This document shows, in pieces, positions 26,641 to 34,991 of a DNA stretch of 42,604 bases. The notes below the pieces were generated by a model. It searched no databases. It was not told the DNA's origin and saw only the letters and a program-made list of their open reading frames with translations. A program made the position numbers and the translations under genes. The first letter of the stretch is position 1. The number at the start of each line of letters is the position of its first letter. The DNA is from Anaerolineae bacterium (GTDB lineage Bacteria; Chloroflexota; Anaerolineae; 4572-78; J111): contig JAHDWA010000074.1 of the NCBI GenBank assembly GCA_023382535.1, forward strand, positions 1 to 42,604, written 5' to 3'.

Positions 26641-27318
26641 ATGTCAGGGCAGATCAGGCTCGGCGCGGCCCTGTTCAACGGCGACCACGGGCGGCTGGCC
26701 GAAGAAGTGGCTCGCCTCGAAGCGGCTGGCCTGGATTTCCTCCATCTGGATGTGTTCGACGGCCATTTTGTGTCGGACCTCGGCTTCCCGCCCCGGACCA
26801 TCGCTGCGCTGCGCCCGCTGACCCGGCTGCCCTTTGAGGTCCATCTGGGCGCGGTTGAGCCGCTGCGCTTTGTGCCACATTTGGCTGAGGCAGGGGTTGA
26901 TTTGGTTATCTTTCACGTCGAGAGCGTTCCCATGCTTTATGAGGCCATTTTCAATGTGCGTGAGCATAAGGTCAAGGTGGGCCTGGCTGTGACCCTGGGG
27001 ACGCCGGTAAGGGTGCTGGAGCCGGTCATCAGCCGGATCGAGGCGGTGCTGCTGCTGTCGCGGGTGACGGGTGAGGGTACGCGGGGCGCGTCGTTTGACC
27101 CGCTGGTGCTGCCGCGGGTGCGCCGGGTGCGGGAAATGGTCGAGGCGGCCGGCGCGGCGGTGGATATCCAGGTGGCCGGTGGAGTCAAACGCGACTATAT
27201 CCCGGAGTTAATCGCCGCCGGCGCGACGACGTTGGCCATGGGCGGCGGCATTTATAAAGTGCCTGACATGGCCCGTGAAGTGGCTGAAATGCGGGCGCTG
27301 GCGGTGGGGAAAAGTTGA
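26641..27318 (+). CDS. Ribulose-phosphate 3-epimerase-like protein lacking one catalytic Asp
   Basis: 225 aa, RPE-type TIM barrel. Metal residues H35, D37 (LHLDVFD) and H68 (FEVHLG) align with E. coli Rpe at the same numbers, but the fourth ligand and catalytic acid (Rpe Asp177, in VDGG) is A179 here (IQVAGGV). The loop normally reading MSVNPGFGGQ is LSRVTGEGTRG. So the simple ribulose-5-phosphate epimerase reaction is doubtful; a different phosphosugar reaction or binding role is possible. The ATG is one base after the cyclase stop; an ORF extension into the cyclase gene is not needed. Family sure, activity not. Confidence 0.75.
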   Translation: MSGQIRLGAALFNGDHGRLAEEVARLEAAGLDFLHLDVFDGHFVSDLGFPPRTIAALRPLTRLPFEVHLGAVEPLRFVPHLAEAGVDLVIFHVESVPMLYEAIFNVREHKVKVGLAVTLGTPVRVLEPVISRIEAVLLLSRVTGEGTRGASFDPLVLPRVRRVREMVEAAGAAVDIQVAGGVKRDYIPELIAAGATTLAMGGGIYKVPDMAREVAEMRALAVGKS

Positions 27319-27336
27319 ATTATGGAGAAGATCAAT

Positions 27337-28305
27337 ATGTTAGACTCTAAACCCCGTTGGCGGATTTTGATTGGTTCGCGTTCTTTTGGGCAGGCTTTTC
27401 CAGAGCATCTCAGCCAGCTCGAAGCCGCCGGCTGCGAAGTTGTGCCCAACGGCGTGGGGCGGGCCTACCGCGCCGCCGAACTCCTGGAAGTCCTGCCGAG
27501 GATGGATGCCATCATTACCGGTACGGATGAGCTGACCGCCGAGGTTATCAATGCCGCCCCGCACTTGAAAACGATTGCTAAGCATGGCGTCGGATTGGAA
27601 ACGATTGACCTGTCCGCGGCCCGGACGCGGGGAATTACGGTCAGCTATACCCCTGGCTTCATCCACGACTCGGTGGCTGACCTGACCCTGGCCCTGCTGT
27701 TAGCCCTGGCCCGAAAAATCGTTCCGGCACACCTGAGCACCAAGGCCGGTTCGTGGAAAGCTCTCTTTGGGGTGGAATTGCGCGACAAAACGCTGGGTAT
27801 TGTCGGGCTGGGCCGGATTGGCAAAGCGGTCTGCGAGCGGGCCAAAGGCTTTGGTATGCGTGTCATCGCTTGCGATCCTTACCCTGACGAGGTTTTTGCG
27901 GCGGCTCATGCTGTCACCTTGGTGTCCTTGCCGGAGCTGCTGGAACGTTCAGATGTGGTTTCGCTGCACGCTCCCGCCGAAGCGGCGGAAGGGCCGGTTA
28001 TCGGCCCGGCTCAATTGAAGATGATGAAGCCAACGGCCTTCTTAATCAACACGGCCCGCGGCCAACTGGTGGACGAAGCAGCCCTGGCGGCCGCCTTACG
28101 CCAAGGTCGCCTGGCCGGAGCCGGGATTGATGCCTTTGTCAACGAACCGCCGATCGGCAGTCCCCTGCTGGAGCTTGAGAATGTAGTCTTAACCCCTCAC
28201 CTGGGCGGGCGTACGCTCGATGGGCAGCGCCGCATGGGTGAGCTGGTCATCGAAAACTGCCTGCGCGCGCTGCGCGGGGAAGCACCTTTGTACCAGGTAG
28301 ATTAG
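27337..28305 (+). CDS. D-isomer-specific 2-hydroxyacid dehydrogenase (SerA-like)
   Basis: 322 aa. NAD-binding GLGRIG (157-162) and the catalytic triad R241 (NTARG), E270 (VNEPP) and H288 (TPHLGG) are intact. No C-terminal ACT domain, so it is not a regulated SerA; relatives reduce or oxidise 2-keto/2-hydroxy acids, including phosphoglycerate-like and sugar-acid substrates. I start at the ATG at 27337, with GGAG 9 nt upstream; the in-frame ATG at 27322 is an alternative giving 5 more residues. In the operon it could process a 2-hydroxy sugar acid released by lactone opening. Confidence 0.85.
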   Translation: MLDSKPRWRILIGSRSFGQAFPEHLSQLEAAGCEVVPNGVGRAYRAAELLEVLPRMDAIITGTDELTAEVINAAPHLKTIAKHGVGLETIDLSAARTRGITVSYTPGFIHDSVADLTLALLLALARKIVPAHLSTKAGSWKALFGVELRDKTLGIVGLGRIGKAVCERAKGFGMRVIACDPYPDEVFAAAHAVTLVSLPELLERSDVVSLHAPAEAAEGPVIGPAQLKMMKPTAFLINTARGQLVDEAALAAALRQGRLAGAGIDAFVNEPPIGSPLLELENVVLTPHLGGRTLDGQRRMGELVIENCLRALRGEAPLYQVD

Positions 28306-28326
28306 GGGGAGGAAGGAGAAAAATAA

Positions 28327-29142
28327 ATGACAAATACACTGTCCTTGTTAGAGCGTCTCTTTTCGCTTGAAGGAAAGACGGTTCTCCTGACCGGGGCTTC
28401 GGGTGGAATTGGCCAGGTGCTGGCGGTGGCATTGGCCGAGGCTGGGGCAGCCGTCGGCGTGCATGGCCGTGACCTGGAGCGGGTCAAAGAAACCTGTACC
28501 ATAATTGAAGAGGTCGGGGGGCGGGCTGTGCCGCTGATCGCCGATTTGGCCGAGGTGGAGGCGTGCCGCAAATTGCTGGCCGAGGCTCATGAGGCGTTGG
28601 GCCGCCTGGACATCCTGATTAACTGTGCGGCGACAAACCGGCGCAAACCGATTGCGGAGGCCACTCCCGATGATTTCGACACCATTGTGGCGGTCAATCT
28701 GCGCAGTGTTTACTTCCTCAGCCAGGCGGCGCATCCGATTATGCGTGCTCAGGGCGGTGGCAAGATCATCCATGTTGGTTCGCTCAATACCTTCTATGGC
28801 CTGGATACGGTCTCAGTCTACGGCCTGAGCAAGGGCGGGGTGGCCCAATTGACCAAGGTCATGGCGGTAGAGTGGGCTGCGGACAATATCCAGGTCAACT
28901 GTGTGACTCCTGGCTTTATGCTGACCTCGCTGTCCAAACCGCTATGGGAGGATAAACAAAAAGTCCGCTGGTTTAAGAGCCGTATCCCGGTTCGCCGGCC
29001 CGGAGCGCCGGAAGAGTTGGTGGGGGTGACCCTGCTGCTGGCCTCTGCTGCCTCATCTTACATCACCGGCCAGAATATTGTGGTGGATGGCGGGGTCTTG
29101 GCTGGCGGTTCGTGGATCCGCGACGAAGCATGGGCTGAATGA
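28327..29142 (+). CDS. SDR-family oxidoreductase
   Basis: 271 aa classical short-chain dehydrogenase. Cofactor motif TGASGGIG (22-29), NCAA in place of the usual NNAG, catalytic S152, Y165 and K169 (VYGLSKGG), and the C-terminal ITGQNIVVDGG. Gluconate 5-dehydrogenase/2-deoxygluconate dehydrogenase-type enzymes look similar. Strong purine-rich SD (GGAGGAAGGAG). It lies between the hydroxyacid dehydrogenase and a second SDR, all in one direction with short gaps. Confidence 0.85.
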   Translation: MTNTLSLLERLFSLEGKTVLLTGASGGIGQVLAVALAEAGAAVGVHGRDLERVKETCTIIEEVGGRAVPLIADLAEVEACRKLLAEAHEALGRLDILINCAATNRRKPIAEATPDDFDTIVAVNLRSVYFLSQAAHPIMRAQGGGKIIHVGSLNTFYGLDTVSVYGLSKGGVAQLTKVMAVEWAADNIQVNCVTPGFMLTSLSKPLWEDKQKVRWFKSRIPVRRPGAPEELVGVTLLLASAASSYITGQNIVVDGGVLAGGSWIRDEAWAE

Positions 29143-29158
29143 AAAGGAGGAAGGAACG

Positions 29159-29932
29159 GTGAGCCTGGCAGGAAAAGTCGCTTTGATAACCGGCGCCAGC
29201 CGGGGCATTGGGCTGGAAATTGCAAGCACCCTGGCCGGTCAGGGGATGATCGTCGCTATAAATGCTCGTTCGGACCGTGTTGAGGACGAGGCCGAGCAGT
29301 TGCGTCAAAAGGGCTTTCAGGCTCAAGCTTTCATCGCCAATATCAGCCGCAAGGCTGAGGTCGAAGCGATGGTCGAGCGGGTCGAGAACGAGCTTGGCCC
29401 GCTCTGGCTGCTGGTGAACAACGCAGGGTTATTACGAACCGGCCCGACGGCTGAGATGAGCGAAGAAGCCTGGGACGAAACCTTTAACGTGGACGCCAAG
29501 GGCGTTTTTCTGTGTTCGCAGGCGGCTATCCGGCGGATGATGCCCCGCCGGCAGGGACGGATTGTCAATGTCTCGTCCATTGCCGGGGTGATTGTGCGCA
29601 CGGCGCAAATTGGGTACTGCTCGGCCAAAGCGGCGGTCAATCATTTTACCCGCTGCCTGGCCGTCGAGATGGCTCCTTACGGTATTACCGTTAACTGCCT
29701 CTGCCCGGGCATGACCTGGACGGAGATGCTGGAGAAATCGGCTCAGGAGCGGGGCCTGGATTTGGCGGCGATGGTTGCGCTGATTCCGGCCGGTCATATG
29801 GCTGATCCCAAGGATCATGCACACCTGATCGCCTATTTTGCCTCGGAGGAAGCGGGCCATGTAACGGGTCAGATTGTGTGTGTGGATGGGGGACAGAGCC
29901 AGTTTATGCCTCTGATGGCCCAGCACAATTAA
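29159..29932 (+). CDS. SDR-family oxidoreductase
   Basis: 257 aa from a GTG start at 29159, supported by AAAAGGAGG ending 8 nt upstream; the in-frame upstream extension lies inside the previous gene. Cofactor motif TGASRGIG (11-18), NNAG (87-90), catalytic S140, Y153 and K157 (YCSAKAAV), C-terminal VTGQIVCVDGG. 3-oxoacyl-ACP reductase-like in sequence but in a sugar operon, so probably a sugar-acid or polyol dehydrogenase. Last gene of the run beginning at 21958; a large palindrome follows. Confidence 0.85.
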   Translation: MSLAGKVALITGASRGIGLEIASTLAGQGMIVAINARSDRVEDEAEQLRQKGFQAQAFIANISRKAEVEAMVERVENELGPLWLLVNNAGLLRTGPTAEMSEEAWDETFNVDAKGVFLCSQAAIRRMMPRRQGRIVNVSSIAGVIVRTAQIGYCSAKAAVNHFTRCLAVEMAPYGITVNCLCPGMTWTEMLEKSAQERGLDLAAMVALIPAGHMADPKDHAHLIAYFASEEAGHVTGQIVCVDGGQSQFMPLMAQHN

Positions 29933-29980
29933 AGGTCCCAGGCTGGTAGATAACCTTCACAATAAGTCTGGTAGGGAGTG

Positions 29981-30049
29981 GGACGCGGATGCAACGGATT
30001 TTTCGGATAAAAATGACTTAAATCTGTTCGATCCGTTTAATCCGCGTCC
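29981..30049. repeat. Long two-step inverted repeat after the SDR gene
   Basis: GGACGCGGAT (29981-29990) pairs perfectly with ATCCGCGTCC (30040-30049), and inside it AACGGAT (29993-29999) pairs with ATCCGTT (30031-30037), with 2-nt internal bulges and a 31-nt A/T-rich centre. Probably a mobile palindromic repeat that may also end the upstream transcript. Confidence 0.7.
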
Positions 30050-30073
30050 AATAATGGGACTTCAGTTACTCAA

Positions 30074-30091
30074 AACCTTATTATGAAGGTT
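30074..30091. promoter_or_regulatory. Inverted repeat just upstream of the GntR promoter
   Basis: AACCTT (30074-30079) and AAGGTT (30086-30091) are separated by 6 nt and lie 15 nt upstream of the -35 box of the GntR gene. It could be an autoregulatory or activator site; it does not match GGT-N3-ACC. Confidence 0.25.
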
Positions 30092-30106
30092 ACTTAATAG
30101 CAAAAC

Positions 30107-30135
30107 TTGACCGGCTTCGCGCTCTGGTTTATAAG
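30107..30135 (+). promoter_or_regulatory. Promoter of the GntR-MDR-Gfo operon
   Basis: TTGACC (30107-30112) and TATAAG (30130-30135) with exactly 17 nt between them, 44 nt before the GntR start codon. No GGTATGACC motif lies here, so the regulator may not repress itself through that site. Confidence 0.6.
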
Positions 30136-30179
30136 GAACGGAAGTACATCTGCCAAATGAAAGGGACTATTTATTCTCT

Positions 30180-30932
30180 ATGGTCACACAACCCACTGTA
30201 TTCCGTGCTGTTGGCTCAAAACAGAAGTTGGTTGATCGTGTGGTGCAGGCGCTGGAAGAACTTATCATCAGCCGCCAGCTTGAACCCGATACAAAACTGC
30301 CGCCGGAGCGAGACCTGGCCGATCAATTGGGCGTCAGCCGGACGGTTTTGCGGGAAGCGGTGCGGATCCTGGTAACCAAGGGTCTGCTGGAGACGCAGCC
30401 GGGCAAAGGGACGCTGGTGCGAAAGCTTACCCGCGAGCAGGTCGTCGAACCTCTTAGCCTCTTGCTGCGCAACCATACGAGTGGAGAAATCTCATTTGAC
30501 CAGCTCTATCAAGTCCGCTCTATCCTGGAGGTAGAAATTGCCGGTCTGGCGGCCTTACAGGCCAGCGAGGCCGATATAGCCCAGCTAAAACAGATTGTCG
30601 CCAATATGGAGGCAACACAGAATGATGTGGTCATTTTAGCTGTCCACGATGCCGATTTTCACAGCGCCCTGGCCAAAATGACCCACAATCCGCTGCTGGC
30701 CATTCTGGTTGATTCCATCCGGGATTTGCTGCAAGAGTATGTGGCGCGGGTGACACCCTATCTTGATCCCAGCCAGGAAAATCTGCCGCTTCATCAAAAA
30801 CTACTGGAGCGCATCGAGGCCAGAGATGTGGCCGGGGCGCGCCAGGCGATGCGAGAAAATCTGGACCAGATGCATCGAAATACCGAGCGGTATGCGGAGT
30901 TAAGCCGCAAAGCGATGCAGCCGGAGGGTTGA
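30180..30932 (+). CDS. GntR-family transcriptional regulator, FadR (FCD) subfamily
   Basis: 250 aa. The N-terminal winged helix has the GntR signature LPPERDLADQLGVSRTVLREAVRIL (helix-turn-helix about residues 43-63) and the wing ETQPGKGTLV. The C-terminal FCD domain is all-helical, with HDADFHSAL and a late Asp/His pattern (LHQKLLERIEARD) typical of metal- and organic-acid-binding members. FadR-type proteins bind GT-N3-AC inverted repeats, which fits the identical GGTATGACC motifs at 3276 and 21953. A sugar acid or lactone is a plausible effector. It ends one base before the following MDR gene, so both are probably co-transcribed. Confidence 0.9.
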   Translation: MVTQPTVFRAVGSKQKLVDRVVQALEELIISRQLEPDTKLPPERDLADQLGVSRTVLREAVRILVTKGLLETQPGKGTLVRKLTREQVVEPLSLLLRNHTSGEISFDQLYQVRSILEVEIAGLAALQASEADIAQLKQIVANMEATQNDVVILAVHDADFHSALAKMTHNPLLAILVDSIRDLLQEYVARVTPYLDPSQENLPLHQKLLERIEARDVAGARQAMRENLDQMHRNTERYAELSRKAMQPEG

Positions 30933-30933
30933 A

Positions 30934-31965
30934 ATGAAAGCGTTAGTGAAGGAAAAGCCAGAACCGGGTTTATCTCTCCTCGACATTGAGAAGCCCGAAA
31001 TCAAACAACCCGACGAGGTGCGGTTTAAAGTTGAGTATTGCGCCATCTGTGTTGGCGAGACCAAGGTGTACGATTGGAATGAGTGGGCCGCCGCCGACAC
31101 CACCCTGCACCTGCCGACGGTGCTGGGCCACGAGGTGGCGGCGGTCGTCAGCGAGGTTGGCAGCCAGGTCAAGCAGTTTAAGCCGGGTGATCGGATTACG
31201 GTTGACCCACTCATCCACTGCGGCCACTGTTATCTGTGCCGCAAAGGGTACACCAATATGTGCCTGCAGCGGGAAATCTACGGCAAGCGGCGGGGCGCCT
31301 TTGCCGAGTACGCCGTTTTACCGGAGCAGGTCATCTGCAAACTGCCCGATAAGTTAAGCCTGACAGAAGGGGCAATACTGGAGAACCTGGGCATCGCGGT
31401 CCATGCGGTGGAAGTAGAGCCGCATGACCCCGGCGATACGGCGGTGGTAATTGGCTGTGGGCCAATTGGGATTATGGCCGCGCAAACGCTAGTCGCCTCC
31501 GGGGTCAATGTGGTGATGACCGATGTCAACCAGTCACGGCTGGATATGGCCGCCGAGATTAGCGGTGCGGACGTGATAAACGTTAGCAAGGAAAACCCTG
31601 TGGAGCATGTCAAAGCCATGACCGCTGGTCGGGGAGCAGATTTTGTGCTGGAAGCAGCGGCGACCCCATCAGCGCTGGAGCAGGCTTTTGAGCTGGTAAG
31701 GCAGGTCGGCACGATTGTAACCATTGGTACTTTCAACAGCCCGGTTTCATTCAATCCTTTTTTTAAGATGACCCGACGGGAGATCAAGTTAGTCAGCACC
31801 ATGGGCCGCACCTGGGAGACGTGGCGCAGAATGGTCCAATTAATTGATTCGGATAAGCTGAACCTGAAGCCGTTCATCTCACAAATTCTGCCGCTGGAAG
31901 AGTATCAAAAGGGGTTTGAGCTGGTCAAGGCCGGCGAGGTGATGAAAGTATTGCTAAAACCGTAA
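30934..31965 (+). CDS. Zinc-dependent MDR dehydrogenase, threonine-dehydrogenase-like
   Basis: 343 aa. Structural zinc cysteines C96, C99, C102 and C110, GHE (H66, E67) and NAD motif VVIGCGPIGIMA are intact. The first catalytic zinc region reads AICVGETKVYDWNEW instead of the usual GICGTD/GSD: C39 is kept but the following residues are changed. The YDWNEWA segment resembles L-threonine 3-dehydrogenases. It starts one base after the GntR stop codon. Probable substrate: a sugar, polyol or hydroxy acid of this pathway. Confidence 0.82.
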   Translation: MKALVKEKPEPGLSLLDIEKPEIKQPDEVRFKVEYCAICVGETKVYDWNEWAAADTTLHLPTVLGHEVAAVVSEVGSQVKQFKPGDRITVDPLIHCGHCYLCRKGYTNMCLQREIYGKRRGAFAEYAVLPEQVICKLPDKLSLTEGAILENLGIAVHAVEVEPHDPGDTAVVIGCGPIGIMAAQTLVASGVNVVMTDVNQSRLDMAAEISGADVINVSKENPVEHVKAMTAGRGADFVLEAAATPSALEQAFELVRQVGTIVTIGTFNSPVSFNPFFKMTRREIKLVSTMGRTWETWRRMVQLIDSDKLNLKPFISQILPLEEYQKGFELVKAGEVMKVLLKP

Positions 31966-32002
31966 TTTAGGATCCTAAACGATTTACGATTTTAGATTTT
32001 GG

Positions 32003-32041
32003 ATTTACGATTGGGCTGAACCAGCGCCTTTAATCGTAAAT
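32003..32041. repeat. Inverted repeat in the MDR-Gfo gap
   Basis: ATTTACGATT (32003-32012) pairs perfectly over 10 bp with AATCGTAAAT (32032-32041). Upstream, an irregular ATTTACGATTTTAGATTTTGG run repeats related words. It looks like decayed repetitive filler; a terminator role is possible. Confidence 0.45.
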
Positions 32042-32109
32042 TGGCCCAAGATTGACAATTTTTTGTCGCCGTGAAAGCCTAAGTGCCTGTATTTTATAGG
32101 GAGGAGCCA

Positions 32110-33135
32110 ATGGCCGATCTAAAATTTGCCGTCTTAGGGACCGGATTCTGGTCTCATTTTCAAATACCGGCCTGGTTTGAAGTTGGGGGAGTCGAGCTGG
32201 TAGCGGTTTACAATCGAACCGTTTCCAAGGCCGAGCAGGTCGCCCAAAAATTCAACGTGCCGCGTGTCTACGGTGACCCGGAAGAACTGCTCAAAAATGA
32301 ACAGCTCGATTTCATAGACATCATCACCGAAGTCCCCGCTCACGCCCCGCTAGTTTATCTGGCGGCCCAATACAAGGTGCCGGTCATCTGCCAGAAACCC
32401 CTGGCCCCGGATTACGAAACTGCTCAAAAGATGGTTACGGCCTGTCAGGAGGCGGGCATCCCCTTTTTTGTCCACGAGAATTACCGCTGGCAAGCGCCCA
32501 TCCGGGAACTCAAAAAAGTAGTGGACGAGGGCCATATCGGCCGGCCTTTCCGGGGCCGATTCCAGTTTGTACATGCCCTGGAACCCTTTGTCTGGGAGAA
32601 CCAACCCTTGCTCAAGACGCTGCAGCGGCTGATTATTGCCGATCAAGGCAGTCACCAGCTCGACCTGGCCCGTTTCTTTCTGGGGGAGGCACAGAGTATT
32701 TACTGCCAGCATCTGCGCATCCGCGACGACATCGTGGCCGAAGATGTGGCCTCGATCATGCTGAAGATGGACCGGGCGATTGGTAATGTCGAGATGAGCT
32801 TTGTCAGCAGAACCGAATGGAATCACTTCCCGGAGGCGCTTATCTACCTGGAAGGGCCGAAAGGCACCCTGGAACTAGCTCCCGACTTCTGGATTCGTTT
32901 AACCACTGACACCGGCACGCAAATCCGGCGCTGTCCGCCCCCTCGCTATCCCTGGGCCGACCCGGCTTACGATGTCAACCACGCCAGTATGGTTCCCCTT
33001 CACCAGGATTTTTTGCGGGCCTTTCGTACCGGCCAGCCCCCCGAAAACACGGGCGCGGATAACTTAAAAACCATGCAACTGGTCTACTCCGCCTATGAGT
33101 CGGCGGAGCGCAATGAGGTCATCCAATTAAGTTAA
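32110..33135 (+). CDS. Gfo/Idh/MocA-family oxidoreductase (D-apiose dehydrogenase-like)
   Basis: 341 aa. NAD-binding start KFAVLGTGFWSHFQ, the family EKP motif present as QKP (ICQKPLAP, about residues 96-103), and a catalytic region FFVHENYRWQAPIRELKK followed by DQGSHQLDLARFFLGEA. The HENYRWQ, LELAPDFW and PRYPWADPAYDVNHAS segments resemble, from memory, the D-apiose dehydrogenase (ApsD) branch, which oxidises apiose to apionolactone. Together with the ApnL-like lactonase this would give two consecutive oxidative apiose steps. The ATG at 32110 follows GGAGGAG closely; the upstream GTG is not supported. Family certain, substrate tentative. Confidence 0.82.
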   Translation: MADLKFAVLGTGFWSHFQIPAWFEVGGVELVAVYNRTVSKAEQVAQKFNVPRVYGDPEELLKNEQLDFIDIITEVPAHAPLVYLAAQYKVPVICQKPLAPDYETAQKMVTACQEAGIPFFVHENYRWQAPIRELKKVVDEGHIGRPFRGRFQFVHALEPFVWENQPLLKTLQRLIIADQGSHQLDLARFFLGEAQSIYCQHLRIRDDIVAEDVASIMLKMDRAIGNVEMSFVSRTEWNHFPEALIYLEGPKGTLELAPDFWIRLTTDTGTQIRRCPPPRYPWADPAYDVNHASMVPLHQDFLRAFRTGQPPENTGADNLKTMQLVYSAYESAERNEVIQLS

Positions 33136-33171
33136 GTTTAATAATGAAGAATCTCCAACGAGGTGATTATA

Positions 33172-33933
33172 ATGCGTTTAGAGAATAAAGTAGCCATCGT
33201 TACCGGCGGGGCCAGAGGGCTGGGGCAGGCTATCGCCCGTGGCTACGCACGTGAAGGGGCCAAAGTGGTGGTGGCCGATATTAATCCGGCGGCGGGGGAG
33301 GCCACTGCGGCTGAAATTCAAGCGGCAGGGAATGAGGCGGTGTTTGTGCAAACGGATGTGGCCAACACTGCGGCAGTGGAACGGATGATCAATAGTACGG
33401 TTGAGCACTACGGCCGCATTGACATCCTGGTCAATAACGCGGCGGTTGAGCTTTTTGGACAGGAGGCCCGCACTCACGAACTGAGCGAAGAAGCGTGGGA
33501 TCGAACCCACTCGATCAATCTGCGGGGGGCCTGGCTGTGCGCCAAGTATACTATCCCGGTGATGCTCCGGCAGGGGGGCGGGGTCATCATCAACGTGGCT
33601 TCACCCACCGGGCTGACCGGCTGCGCCCCCGGTCAAACGGCTTACAGTTCCAGTAAAGGGGGCATGTTGGCCTTAACCAGGGTTATGGCGATTGATTACG
33701 CCCGCGATAACATTCGAGTTAATGCCCTCGTGCCGGGCACCATCGTCACTCCCTTGACCGAGGCAGTTTTGACTGACCCGGCCTTCCGGGCTAACCGTGA
33801 GGAATTGATGCCGATTGGCCGCCTGGGTAAACCGGAGGATGTTGTCGGCCTGGCGGTTTTTTTGGCCTCGGATGAAGCCAGTTTTTGCGTGGGCGGTTTT
33901 TATATGGCCGATGGCGGGATGATGGCCAAGTAA
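33172..33933 (+). CDS. SDR-family oxidoreductase
   Basis: 253 aa. TGGARGLG (11-18), NNAA (88-91), catalytic S144, Y158 and K162 (AYSSSKGGM), and C-terminal CVGGFYMADGG. The ATG at 33172 is preceded by GAGGTG at about 6 nt; a GTG three codons earlier overlaps the SD itself. It lies 36 nt after the Gfo/Idh/MocA gene and 22 nt before an MDR gene. Likely an NAD(P)-dependent sugar or sugar-acid dehydrogenase. It is the third SDR of the island. Confidence 0.85.
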   Translation: MRLENKVAIVTGGARGLGQAIARGYAREGAKVVVADINPAAGEATAAEIQAAGNEAVFVQTDVANTAAVERMINSTVEHYGRIDILVNNAAVELFGQEARTHELSEEAWDRTHSINLRGAWLCAKYTIPVMLRQGGGVIINVASPTGLTGCAPGQTAYSSSKGGMLALTRVMAIDYARDNIRVNALVPGTIVTPLTEAVLTDPAFRANREELMPIGRLGKPEDVVGLAVFLASDEASFCVGGFYMADGGMMAK

Positions 33934-33955
33934 ATATTTAGAAGGAGTAGCAACT

Positions 33956-34975
33956 ATGCGTGCTGCAATTATGGATGCCCCCTTCAAGATGCATGTTGGC
34001 TCATGGGACACACCCAAAGCGGGACCCAACGAGGTTTTGGTTTCGGTGGGCGCGGCCGGCATCTGCGCCGGCGATATGTATTTTTACCTGGGCAAAAATC
34101 CGTATGCTGTTTATCCCCAGGTTTGCGGGCATGAAATTGCCGGGGTGGTCGTTGAGACCGGTGAAGGCGTGACCGGGCTGGAGCCGGGAACAGCGGTGGT
34201 GGTCGAGCCGTTCCTGGGCTGTGGCAGATGCTACCCCTGCCGCGTCGGCAAATCTAACTGCTGCGCCAACCTGCAAATTATTGGCGTACACCGACCGGGC
34301 GGCTACGCCGAGTTTCTGACCGCTCCTATCACTCACATCCACCGGGTACCGGCAGGGCTTTCCCTCTCTTTTGCCTCCTTCGCTGAGCCGGTGGCTATCG
34401 GGGTGCAGGCCTGCCGCCGGGGTGAAGTGGGGGCAGGTGAATATGTGCTGATTCTCGGCTGCGGCCCGATTGGCCTGGCCCTGATCGAGGTAGCCAAGGC
34501 CCGCGGCGCTCGTGTCGTCGCTACCGATATTGCGCCCACACGCCTGGAGTTCGCCGCCACCCTGGGAGCGGAAACTTTACCAGCCGATGAAAACCTGACC
34601 CAAAAAGTTCTGGAACAAACGAGCGGTGAGGGCACCCCGGTCGTCATCGAGGCGACGGGTAGCCCCCAGGCAATGGAGCAGACGGTGGAGTTAGTCGCCG
34701 CCGGCGGCCGGATTGTCATTGTCGGGCTGGTCAAGCAAGGGGTCCGGGTTTCCTTTCCTGGCCTCGACTTTACCCGCAAGGAGATGACAGTCGTCGGCTC
34801 GCGGGCTTCGGTCAATTGCTTCCCTGAATCGCTGCAATTGCTGGCCAGCGGGGCAATCACTTATCCTCAGGTAGCCAGTGAGTTTAGTTTATGGGATGCA
34901 CCGCGTGTTTTTGCCGACCTGGCCGAAAATCCGAGTATGGTGCATAAAGGGGTATTGGTGAGAAACCTCGGTTAG
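33956..34975 (+). CDS. Zinc-dependent MDR alcohol/polyol dehydrogenase
   Basis: 339 aa. Catalytic C37 in GICAGD (the usual CGSD is changed to CAGD), H59/E60 (GHE); structural zinc C89, C92, C95 and C102/C103 (GCGRCYPCRVGKSNCC); NAD motif LILGCGPIGLAL. Good SD (AAGGAG). Fifth MDR dehydrogenase of the window and last gene of the + strand island; the next gene is convergent and only 16 nt away, with no visible terminator in between. Confidence 0.85.
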   Translation: MRAAIMDAPFKMHVGSWDTPKAGPNEVLVSVGAAGICAGDMYFYLGKNPYAVYPQVCGHEIAGVVVETGEGVTGLEPGTAVVVEPFLGCGRCYPCRVGKSNCCANLQIIGVHRPGGYAEFLTAPITHIHRVPAGLSLSFASFAEPVAIGVQACRRGEVGAGEYVLILGCGPIGLALIEVAKARGARVVATDIAPTRLEFAATLGAETLPADENLTQKVLEQTSGEGTPVVIEATGSPQAMEQTVELVAAGGRIVIVGLVKQGVRVSFPGLDFTRKEMTVVGSRASVNCFPESLQLLASGAITYPQVASEFSLWDAPRVFADLAENPSMVHKGVLVRNLG

Positions 34976-34991
34976 ATTTTAAAGTGAGAGA

